Below, one piece after another: positions 1 through 4,605 of a stretch of DNA of 5,312 nt (position 1 is its first letter; each line of letters starts with the position of its first letter). The position numbers and the translations under genes were made by a program. Source of the stretch: Propionibacteriaceae bacterium. Lineage in GTDB: Bacteria; Actinomycetota; Actinomycetes; Propionibacteriales; Propionibacteriaceae. Under the pieces are notes generated by a model. The model saw only the letters and a list, made by a program, of their open reading frames with translations. It made no database searches and had not been told where the DNA came from. The stretch lies in contig PMLO01000137.1 of the NCBI GenBank assembly GCA_003158895.1, positions 1 to 5,312 on the forward strand, written 5' to 3'.

Positions 1-150
1 GTCTTTGGAGAAGAACGCGTCGCCGGAACTCAACACGCCGATGGCGAGGATCACGCCGGCTCCGCCGAGCGCCGCAGCGACACGGTTGACCCGCTCGGAC
101 ACGATCAGGCTGTAGGCGACGGCGAAGACGATGATCGCCGCGATCATCAT
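1..150 (-). CDS. SLC13/ArsB-like permease, N-terminal fragment (cut by window edge)
   Basis: Only the first 50 residues are present; the gene continues beyond base 1. The protein begins MMIAAIIVFAVAYSLIVSER, a hydrophobic helix followed by a charged turn (SERVNR). A second hydrophobic stretch, rich in Ala, Gly, Val, Ile and Leu, follows at residues 24-41, and then SSGDAFFSKD. This matches the usual start of the ion transporter superfamily (SLC13 dicarboxylate/sulfate carriers, ArsB arsenite pumps, NhaD-type antiporters), which are integral membrane proteins of about 400-450 residues. The substrate cannot be told from this fragment. The start ATG (150-148) overlaps the TGA of the CBS gene in an ATGA arrangement, so the two are probably translationally coupled. 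An AGGG at 164-161 could serve as ribosome binding site for the first ATG; a second ATG follows directly. The family call rests on my recollection of family N-termini. Confidence 0.7.
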   Translation of the reverse strand, partial: MMIAAIIVFAVAYSLIVSERVNRVAAALGGAGVILAIGVLSSGDAFFSKD

Positions 151-599
151 GAGGGTTCGTCCCTGCACACCAGCCCGAGAAGGTGGGCGGCCGTGATGAC
201 GCCGACGACCCGCTTGCCGTCGACGACGGCGCACAACGGACTTCGGAGTCGCGCCATGATGGCCGCCGCTTCGATCAGACTGTCGTCGGGCTTCACCACT
301 GCCAGGTCCATCGGCGGCTCGGGCAGCAGGTCTGCGACCGTGGCCCGGCGCAGGCGCTCGGCGATCTTCTCGGCGGACACCTCACCCAGGACGCGGGCCA
401 GCGCGGGGTCGGCCTGTACATAGTCCGGGACCATGATGCGAACGACCTGCGACGCAGGGAGCACGGCTTTGGGACTGCCGTCCGCGCCCGTCACGACGAT
501 TCCGGGCTGGCGGCCTTGGGCAATGAGTCGGGCTGCAACGAGGGCCGACGTCTCGACTCCGACCACGGGGAACTCTTCGGCGATCTGTCCAGCACGCAT
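147..599 (-). CDS. Twin CBS-domain protein, likely regulator of the adjacent permease
   Basis: This 150-residue protein is made almost entirely of two CBS motifs. The first spans about residues 4-57 (start MRAGQIAEEFPVVGVETSALVAARL is cut by a GIVVTGADGSPKAVLPASQVV strand-turn-helix). The second spans about 88-145 (TVADLL, then VVKPDDSLIEAAAIMARLR, then PLCAVVDGKRVVGVITAAHLLG). Stand-alone CBS pairs form a Bateman module that usually binds adenine nucleotides and controls a partner enzyme or transporter; this is family knowledge, and no ligand is visible here. There is no signal peptide or membrane segment, so it should be cytoplasmic. The gene is first in a minus-strand operon and its stop overlaps the permease start by 4 bases, which suggests that it tunes or gates that transporter. 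The ribosome binding site is not typical: a G-rich stretch (GGGGTTGGGG) lies just before the ATG. Confidence 0.85.
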   Translation of the reverse strand: MRAGQIAEEFPVVGVETSALVAARLIAQGRQPGIVVTGADGSPKAVLPASQVVRIMVPDYVQADPALARVLGEVSAEKIAERLRRATVADLLPEPPMDLAVVKPDDSLIEAAAIMARLRSPLCAVVDGKRVVGVITAAHLLGLVCRDEPS

Positions 600-622
600 G
601 CCCCAACCCCAGGACCGCGACC

Positions 623-649
623 CCTCAGGCCATACCCGGCATGGTGAGG
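623..649. repeat. Bulged inverted repeat in the divergent intergenic region
   Basis: CCTCA (623-627) pairs with TGAGG (645-649), and CCAT (630-633) pairs with ATGG (641-644). The loop is ACCCGGC and two unpaired G lie on the left arm, giving nine base pairs in all. It sits between the divergent CBS and DUF2804 genes, 24 bases upstream of the CBS start, so it could be an operator or a hairpin in the CBS leader. Its role is unknown. Confidence 0.35.
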
Positions 650-700
650 CGCGCAGCCAGAAGAGGCGCGATCTCCGAACGCCACCAAAACCGTGCGCTG

Positions 701-720
701 GCTGAGAAGATGGTCTCAGC
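701..720. promoter_or_regulatory. Perfect 7-bp inverted repeat just upstream of the DUF2804 gene
   Basis: GCTGAGA (701-707) and TCTCAGC (714-720) are perfect reverse complements separated by AGATGG. The repeat ends 10 bases before the G-rich ribosome binding site and 22 bases before the chosen ATG. It could be a repressor operator (two 7-bp half-sites, 13 bp centre to centre) or an RNA hairpin near the start of the message. No convincing -10/-35 pair is visible near it. Confidence 0.45.
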
Positions 721-730
721 GCCGCAGATC

Positions 731-737
731 GGGGGGA
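731..737 (+). promoter_or_regulatory. Ribosome binding site that fixes the DUF2804 start
   Basis: GGGGGGA lies 5 bases before the ATG at 743. It supports this start over the in-frame ATG at 641, which has no comparable upstream sequence and would place the 701-720 palindrome inside the coding region. Confidence 0.6.
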
Positions 738-742
738 CAGAC

Positions 743-1750
743 ATGAGCGAGCGTGAGCTCATCGCGCGGGTGCCCTTGACGGGGCCTGACGGACTGCTGA
801 ATCCGGACGCTGTTGGCTGGGCACGGAGCCCAGTCGTCGACACAGCCGGCCTGGTGCTCGGCCCGCATCGTGCCTGGGGACGTACGAAGCGATGGGAGTA
901 CTGGAACGTCATCACTGAGACCCACATCCTGGCCCTGACGGTCTCATCGATCGACTACGCAGCAGTGCACGAGGTGTGGGTCTTCGACCGAGGGACCGGA
1001 GCCTCATGGAGCCGCGCCGCGACCGTCCTGCCGGCGCGCGACGTCTCCCTGGCTCCCATCCTGGGCAAGGGCAGCGCGCGAGCCCGCGCGAAGGACCTTG
1101 AGATCGACCTCGACCCGCTTCCCCATGGCGGTACGCGGCTTCGTGCCTCGATCCCGGAGGCGTCCTTCGATGTCGCCGTGAGCCGTCCGGCCCATCACGA
1201 CTGCCTGGCCGTCGTGGTCCCGTGGTCGCGAAACCGCTTCCAGTACACGGTCAAGGACGTTGCGCTGACGGCCGCCGGCGTGGTGACGATCGGGGGGAAG
1301 GACCACGAGGTCCCCGAGACCTCATGGGCGGTGCTCGACCATGGACGTGGCCGCTGGCCGTACGACGTGAGGTGGAACTGGGGCGCCGGGTCGGGTGTGT
1401 CGCGCGGACGTCGCGTCGGGCTGCAGATCGGCGGGAAGTGGACCGCAGGTACGGGCTCGACCGAGAACGGCGTCATCGTCGACGGCCACCTGTACAAGAT
1501 CCATGACGAACTGACCTGGGAGTACGACCTCGCGGACTGGCGCCGATCGTGGCGCGTCACGGGTGGGGGACTCGACGCGACCCTGGTCCCGTTCTTCAAC
1601 AAGAGGTCCAGCAACAACCTGCTCGTCGTCTCGTCGCGCACCGACCAGTGCTTCGGTCACTGGTCGGGTTCGTACACCACTCCGCATGGCGGAAGCATCG
1701 CGTTCGACGGCCTCGTGGGCTGGGCCGAGGACGTCCACAACCGGTGGTGA
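743..1750 (+). CDS. DUF2804 family protein
   Basis: The product has 335 residues, about the full length of DUF2804 (PF10974), a family with no established biochemical function that I know of. Family-type features in order: GLLNPDAVGWARSP at residues 17-30; AWGRTKRWEYW at 44-54, an aromatic and basic signature; LDHGRGRWPYDVRWNWG at 198-214; GGKWTAGTGSTENGV at 230-244 followed by VDGHL; FNKRSSNNLLVVSS at 285-298; then FGHWSG, and GWAEDVHNRW at the very C-terminus. The pattern of short strands and conserved Trp, Gly and charged residues suggests a mainly beta-sheet protein; this is inference. There is no signal peptide or membrane helix, so it is probably cytoplasmic. I chose the ATG at 743 because GGGGGGA (731-737) lies 5 bases before it and MSERELI fits the family start. 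An in-frame ATG at 641 would add an Arg-rich tail with no family resemblance. It is transcribed divergently from the CBS operon and appears monocistronic. Confidence 0.85.
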   Translation: MSERELIARVPLTGPDGLLNPDAVGWARSPVVDTAGLVLGPHRAWGRTKRWEYWNVITETHILALTVSSIDYAAVHEVWVFDRGTGASWSRAATVLPARDVSLAPILGKGSARARAKDLEIDLDPLPHGGTRLRASIPEASFDVAVSRPAHHDCLAVVVPWSRNRFQYTVKDVALTAAGVVTIGGKDHEVPETSWAVLDHGRGRWPYDVRWNWGAGSGVSRGRRVGLQIGGKWTAGTGSTENGVIVDGHLYKIHDELTWEYDLADWRRSWRVTGGGLDATLVPFFNKRSSNNLLVVSSRTDQCFGHWSGSYTTPHGGSIAFDGLVGWAEDVHNRW

Positions 1751-1771
1751 TCGTCCTGTGGAGCCCTCGCT

Positions 1772-1804
1772 GCAGGGGTGCCGGGCCTTCCGGCCCCGAC
1801 CTGC
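1772..1804 (+). terminator. Possible terminator hairpin after the DUF2804 gene
   Basis: The inner stem GGGCC (1783-1787) and GGCCC (1792-1796) closes a TTCC tetraloop. An outer stem, GCAGG (1772-1776) with CCTGC (1800-1804), extends it across an internal loop. It begins 21 bases after the DUF2804 stop. There is no U-tract; GC-rich actinobacterial hairpins often lack one, so termination is plausible but not shown. Confidence 0.4.
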
Positions 1805-1813
1805 CCCAATCCC

Positions 1814-1842
1814 TTGCCGAGCCAGAAAGACTGCCGTAGGTT
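1814..1842 (+). promoter_or_regulatory. Candidate promoter for the 143-residue hypothetical gene
   Basis: TTGCCG (1814-1819) as -35 and TAGGTT (1837-1842) as -10 are separated by 17 bases, the optimal spacing. The -10 fits the TANNNT pattern common in actinobacteria. Transcription would start near 1849, giving a leader of about 80 bases. Both boxes are only partial matches. Confidence 0.3.
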
Positions 1843-1929
1843 GATCGAAAAGTAGTGCACGGTTGTTGTCCCTTTCGGCCAAGACCTCGCCGAGCCATCG
1901 CATGTGTTGATGCTCGACCAAGGGTCCCG

Positions 1930-2361
1930 ATGTCCAGTCCGAACGCGCCGCATTTCGTGTTCCACTCGCCCCCGTTCTTCTCCGCGAATTGGATCGGGCG
2001 CCATCCCCACGACAACCGGCCTCGAATGGTCGTCTGTTTTGGGCCCACGCTTCCCGACGATTTCGCTGCACTACAGGCAGCCGTCCTCGGCTTGGAGTCT
2101 GTGTTGCACAAGACCCTCCCGCCCCTGACCTCGGTGCGCGGTGAACTCGAGGATCACTGCCTCGTGCTGTGCTCGCACGGGCACGAGCTCGTACGCACCG
2201 ACCCATTGCCCGACCCACTCGTGACCCTGCTTCAACAACTTCCCGAGGTGCTGCTGGTGTGGGTGGACGTACCACTGCAGAACCCGCGGGCGGAGCTCTG
2301 CGCTGTGGGGATGGAGCACGTCTGGACCGGCCTCGCACAGGTCCAGGACAACGTCTGGTGA
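1930..2361 (+). CDS. Hypothetical protein with a Cys/His cluster
   Basis: I do not recognise this 143-residue protein. It looks like a real gene: codons favour G or C in the third position, the sequence is balanced rather than Arg/Pro-dominated as out-of-frame translations of GC-rich DNA are, and AAGGG (1920-1924) lies 5 bases before the ATG. A GTG start at 1855 is possible but adds an Arg/Cys-rich tail and has no ribosome binding site. The N-terminus (residues 8-37) is aromatic and His-rich (HFVFHSPPFFSANWIGRHPH). Residues 42-64 are probably helical. A compact cluster at 77-85 reads CLVLCSHGH, with Cys77, Cys81, His83 and His85 spaced as if they might bind a metal. Residues 98-115 are hydrophobic (LVTLLQQLPEVLLVWVDV) but contain Gln, Glu and Asp, so a membrane span is unlikely. 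It stands alone between the DUF2804 and GAF-ANTAR genes, all on the plus strand. Function unknown. Confidence 0.65.
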   Translation: MSSPNAPHFVFHSPPFFSANWIGRHPHDNRPRMVVCFGPTLPDDFAALQAAVLGLESVLHKTLPPLTSVRGELEDHCLVLCSHGHELVRTDPLPDPLVTLLQQLPEVLLVWVDVPLQNPRAELCAVGMEHVWTGLAQVQDNVW

Positions 2362-2400
2362 CGGTTTGCTCCACCCTGACCTCAGCTGCATTGTGCGGCA

Positions 2401-2423
2401 TCCCTAGCCTGGAGGCGTAGGGG
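2401..2423 (+). ncRNA. Strong hairpin between the hypothetical gene and the GAF-ANTAR gene
   Basis: The left arm (2401-2409, TCCCTAGCC) pairs with the right arm (2414-2423, GGCGTAGGGG) through nine pairs, with one bulged G at 2417 and a TGGA tetraloop. It starts 40 bases after the previous stop and ends 15 bases before the GAF-ANTAR ribosome binding site. It could terminate the upstream transcript (no U-tract) or act as a leader element. A smaller stem, GCTGC (2385-2389) with GCGGC (2395-2399), lies right before it. Confidence 0.4.
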
Positions 2424-2437
2424 TCAGCCGCATGGAC

Positions 2438-2443
2438 GAGGAG
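2438..2443 (+). promoter_or_regulatory. Strong ribosome binding site of the GAF-ANTAR gene
   Basis: GAGGAG lies 5 bases before the ATG at 2449. It fixes the start of the gene and is the best Shine-Dalgarno match in the window. Confidence 0.7.
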
Positions 2444-2448
2444 CGATC

Positions 2449-3216
2449 ATGGCGCCGACGCATAACGAGGTCTTGCTCGCCACGTTGATCGAGCTCGCAG
2501 ACACCACGATCACCGGCTTCGACTTGATGAGTCTGGCCGATCGTTTGGTGAATGCGTGCGTGGAGGTGTTGGGAGTATCAGCCGCCGGCATCATGCTCGC
2601 CGACCAGAGCAGCTCTCTTCGGGTGTTCGCCTCGACCAACGAAGAGTCCCGGATGCTGGAGCTGCTCGAGCTGCAGAACAACGACGGCCCCTGTCTCGAA
2701 GCGTTCCGGACCGGGAGGACGATCGAGGGGGCCGACCTCTCGCAGTACGTGAGCCGGTGGCCCAGCTTCGCCCCGGCAGCGATGGCGGCCGGGATCAATA
2801 CCGCCTACGCGGTGCCGATGCGACTTCGTGACCAGATCATCGGAGCCCTCAACCTGTTCCAGACCGGGACCGAGCCGTTCAGCCTCCACGACCTGCACGT
2901 GGCCAGGGTCATGACCGACATGGCAGCCATCGGGATCATCAACCACTGGAGCATTCGCCAACACGAGGTGCTGGCCCAGCAGCTGCAAAGCGCGCTCACC
3001 AGTCGTGTCATCATCGAGCAGGCGAAGGGAGTCCTGGCTGAGCGTGAAGGCCTGTCGATGGGGAAGGCTTTCGAGTACCTCCGGCGTACCGCTCGATCCT
3101 CGCAGCGACCCATCGCCGACGTGGCCAGCGATATGGTCAACGGACGGCGGCCCATAGAGACGATGCCCCGGCCTCGACCCCTCGTTGAGCTCAGCGACAA
3201 GGGCCGGTCCGACTAG
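2449..3216 (+). CDS. GAF and ANTAR domain protein, putative RNA-binding antiterminator
   Basis: The protein has 255 residues and two domains. A GAF domain covers about residues 20-165 (FDLMSLADRLVNACVEVLGVSAAGIML, the GPCLEAFRTGR signature at 80-90, YAVPMRLRDQIIGALNLF at 120-137). It normally senses a small ligand or redox state. An ANTAR domain covers about 175-231, with the hallmark SRVIIEQAKGVLAER at 185-199 followed by GKAFEYLRRTARS. In studied members ANTAR binds paired hexaloop RNA hairpins and prevents transcription termination; this is family knowledge. The last 24 residues are a Pro/Arg-rich tail (RPIETMPRPRPLVE). There is no receiver domain or membrane segment, so it is a cytoplasmic one-component sensor. 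Such GAF-ANTAR proteins are abundant in actinobacteria and mostly uncharacterised. It appears to be a single-gene unit, with the glycosyltransferase gene 255 bases downstream. Its target is unknown. Confidence 0.92.
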   Translation: MAPTHNEVLLATLIELADTTITGFDLMSLADRLVNACVEVLGVSAAGIMLADQSSSLRVFASTNEESRMLELLELQNNDGPCLEAFRTGRTIEGADLSQYVSRWPSFAPAAMAAGINTAYAVPMRLRDQIIGALNLFQTGTEPFSLHDLHVARVMTDMAAIGIINHWSIRQHEVLAQQLQSALTSRVIIEQAKGVLAEREGLSMGKAFEYLRRTARSSQRPIADVASDMVNGRRPIETMPRPRPLVELSDKGRSD

Positions 3217-3262
3217 CGAGCCCGGAGCGTGGACCTCGCCAAGCACCGATGGAACCAGCCGT

Positions 3263-3285
3263 GAGCGCTCGTCCGGGCGAGCCTC
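3263..3285 (+). terminator. Terminator-like hairpin after the GAF-ANTAR gene
   Basis: GCTCG (3267-3271) pairs with CGAGC (3278-3282) around a six-base loop, TCCGGG. GAG (3263-3265) pairs with CTC (3283-3285) beyond a single bulged C, giving eight pairs. It lies 47 bases after the stop, with no U-tract following. It is the best terminator candidate for the regulator gene. The loop has six bases but lacks the A at position 1 expected of an ANTAR target. Confidence 0.4.
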
Positions 3286-3296
3286 CGATGACCCGG

Positions 3297-3325
3297 GTGT
3301 AGTCTGATATTAGCGACGACTACAC
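3297..3325. promoter_or_regulatory. 8-bp inverted repeat around an AT-rich patch, candidate operator/promoter
   Basis: GTGTAGTC (3297-3304) and GACTACAC (3318-3325) are perfect reverse complements with 13 bases between them. Half-site centres are 21 bp apart, two helical turns, which suits a dimeric regulator on one DNA face. The spacer starts with TGATATTAG (3305-3313), the most AT-rich stretch of this gap, readable as an extended -10 (TG, one base, TATTAG). TAGTCT (3300-3305) is an alternative TANNNT -10. No good -35 is seen. If transcription starts near 3320 the glycosyltransferase message has a leader of about 150 bases. Confidence 0.45.
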
Positions 3326-3374
3326 ATTTCACGACCGAAACACCCCGTGCCAGCTGATGTAGGCGTCGACCGGA

Positions 3375-3393
3375 CCATGGGGAACATGGTTCC
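3375..3393. repeat. Two overlapping short palindromes in the glycosyltransferase upstream region
   Basis: CCATG (3375-3379) and CATGG (3385-3389) form one inverted repeat; GGAAC (3381-3385) and GTTCC (3389-3393) form a second around ATG. As RNA the two hairpins are mutually exclusive. They could also be protein binding sites. Function unknown. Confidence 0.3.
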
Positions 3394-3422
3394 GCGGGAG
3401 GTGCCATCCGGCAGACGTCTCG

Positions 3423-3440
3423 CCGAAGGCCGCCCTTCGG
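3423..3440 (+). promoter_or_regulatory. Perfect 7-bp hairpin in the glycosyltransferase leader
   Basis: CCGAAGG (3423-3429) and CCTTCGG (3434-3440) enclose the tetraloop CCGC. The hairpin ends 31 bases before the ATG at 3472, whose own ribosome binding site is weak (GGACGG at 3455-3460). It may attenuate transcription or affect translation initiation. Confidence 0.4.
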
Positions 3441-3471
3441 ATGGCGACCGCGACGGACGGATACCGCCCAC

Positions 3472-4605
3472 ATGACTCGTTTCGGGTTTCTCAGCACCTA
3501 CCCCCCCACACGCTGCGGACTGGCGACGTTCACGGCTGCCCTCGCCACGGCGATCTCCCTGGCTGGCGACGACGTGTGCGACGTCGTGAGGGTGGACGAC
3601 CTCGTCCCAGCGGGACCCCCGGTCAACACACGGCGGGTACGGGTCGTAGGCGACCTGAGGCCGCGGGACATGGCCGGTCGTGAACTCGCCGCAGACCTGC
3701 TCAACGACCGGGACGTGGTGGTCATCCAGCACGAGTACGGCATCTATGGCGGCCCGGACGGTGACGAGATCCTCGACCTCCTGGCCCGGATAAAGGTGCC
3801 GAAGATCGTCGTGATGCATACGGTTCTTTCCTCGCCCACTCCGCATCAGCGCAGTCTGACCACGGCGATCGGGGAGGAGGCGGACGCCATCGTCGCCATG
3901 ACACAAACGGCGATGACGCTGCTGGTCGACCTGTACGACGTGTCGCCGTCCAAGGTCCACCTGATTCCGCACGGGGTCACCTGGGCGCCGGCCGCCATCG
4001 CGACCATCCACACGCGACCGACGATCTTGACGTGGGGCTTGCTCGGGCCCGGGAAGGGCATCGAGTGGGGCATTCGCGCCATGACGCTTCTGGGGGATCT
4101 TGACCCCGCTCCGCTGTACCGCGTGCTCGGGCAGACTCATCCCAAGGTCGTCATCGATCAGGGTGAGCAGTACCGCCGCTCGCTGTCGTTGCTGGTCGAT
4201 GCGCTCGGCCTGAAGGGCGATGTGCAGATCGATGGCCGCTATCGGGAGTCGGCGGAGCTTGCTGCCGAAGTCGCCGCCGCCGACCTCATCCTGCTGCCGT
4301 ACGACTCCCGCGATCAGGCGACATCCGGCGTCCTGGTGGAGGCCGTGGCCGCGGGGAAGCTCGTCATCGCCACGCGGTTCCCGCACTCCATCGAGCTGCT
4401 CTCTCGAGGAGGCGGAGTGCTCGTCGACCACGAACGCCCCGGCCAGATCGCGGAGGCCATTCGGGCTGCGCTCGCCGACCCGGCCCGTGCGCTCGAAGCC
4501 CAGGCCGTGGCCCGCGAGTCGGCCCGTGCGAACAGCTGGGAAGCGGTGGCGGAGACCTACCGCACTCTCGCCTCCGAGCTGGCCCGCGTCAGCGTTGGCG
4601 GGTGA
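3472..4605 (+). CDS. GT4-type glycosyltransferase (GT-B fold, mannosyltransferase-like)
   Basis: The protein has 377 residues, normal for a GT-B enzyme. The N-terminal acceptor half opens with GFLSTYPPTRCGLATF (5-20), the phosphate-loop-like start of GT4 mannosyltransferase-like enzymes, followed by VVVIQHEYGIYGG (82-94) and VVMHTVL (113-119). The donor half begins after IPHGV (165-169): TWGLLGPGKGIEWGIRA (187-203), DGRY (254-257), DLILLPYDSRDQATSGVLVEAVAAGKLVIAT (271-301) and SIELL (306-310). It should transfer a sugar from a nucleotide (perhaps GDP-mannose) to an unknown acceptor. No membrane segment is seen, so it is cytoplasmic or peripheral. In the EX7E-like motif the second acid is Glu290, while the first position is Gln282 next to Asp281. 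The start is chosen because MTRFGFLSTYPP matches the family. The downstream gene starts inside its stop (GTGA), indicating translational coupling. Donor and acceptor are inferred only. Confidence 0.88.
   Translation: MTRFGFLSTYPPTRCGLATFTAALATAISLAGDDVCDVVRVDDLVPAGPPVNTRRVRVVGDLRPRDMAGRELAADLLNDRDVVVIQHEYGIYGGPDGDEILDLLARIKVPKIVVMHTVLSSPTPHQRSLTTAIGEEADAIVAMTQTAMTLLVDLYDVSPSKVHLIPHGVTWAPAAIATIHTRPTILTWGLLGPGKGIEWGIRAMTLLGDLDPAPLYRVLGQTHPKVVIDQGEQYRRSLSLLVDALGLKGDVQIDGRYRESAELAAEVAAADLILLPYDSRDQATSGVLVEAVAAGKLVIATRFPHSIELLSRGGGVLVDHERPGQIAEAIRAALADPARALEAQAVARESARANSWEAVAETYRTLASELARVSVGG

Noticed and set aside
632..637. GGGTAT on the minus strand as a SigF/SigB-like -10 for the CBS gene
   Set aside because: No GTTT-like -35 is found 14-18 bases upstream on that strand, so the match may be chance.
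701..720. ANTAR-type hexaloop target in the DUF2804 leader
   Set aside because: The loop AGATGG has six bases and A at position 1, but T instead of G at position 4, and there is no second hexaloop hairpin beside it.
641..742. Longer start for the DUF2804 gene at ATG 641
   Set aside because: The added 34 residues are Arg/Ala-rich and unlike the family, while GGGGGGA stands at good spacing before the ATG at 743.
1855..1929. Upstream GTG start for the hypothetical gene
   Set aside because: There is no ribosome binding site before it and the extra residues are Arg/Cys-rich; the ATG at 1930 has AAGGG at proper spacing.
1322..2401. Long minus-strand open frame of 359 residues
   Set aside because: It runs antisense through the DUF2804 3' end and the hypothetical gene, is rich in Arg, Pro and Gly, and shows no recognisable domain. 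Long antisense frames are expected in GC-rich DNA.
3213..3497. Minus-strand 94-residue frame across the intergenic gap
   Set aside because: It overlaps the ends of both flanking genes, shows no family resemblance and has an Arg/His/Cys-biased composition.
3310..4431. Minus-strand open frame of 373 residues
   Set aside because: It is antisense to the clearly recognisable glycosyltransferase, has a low-complexity Arg/Gln/His/Asp composition and no family motifs.
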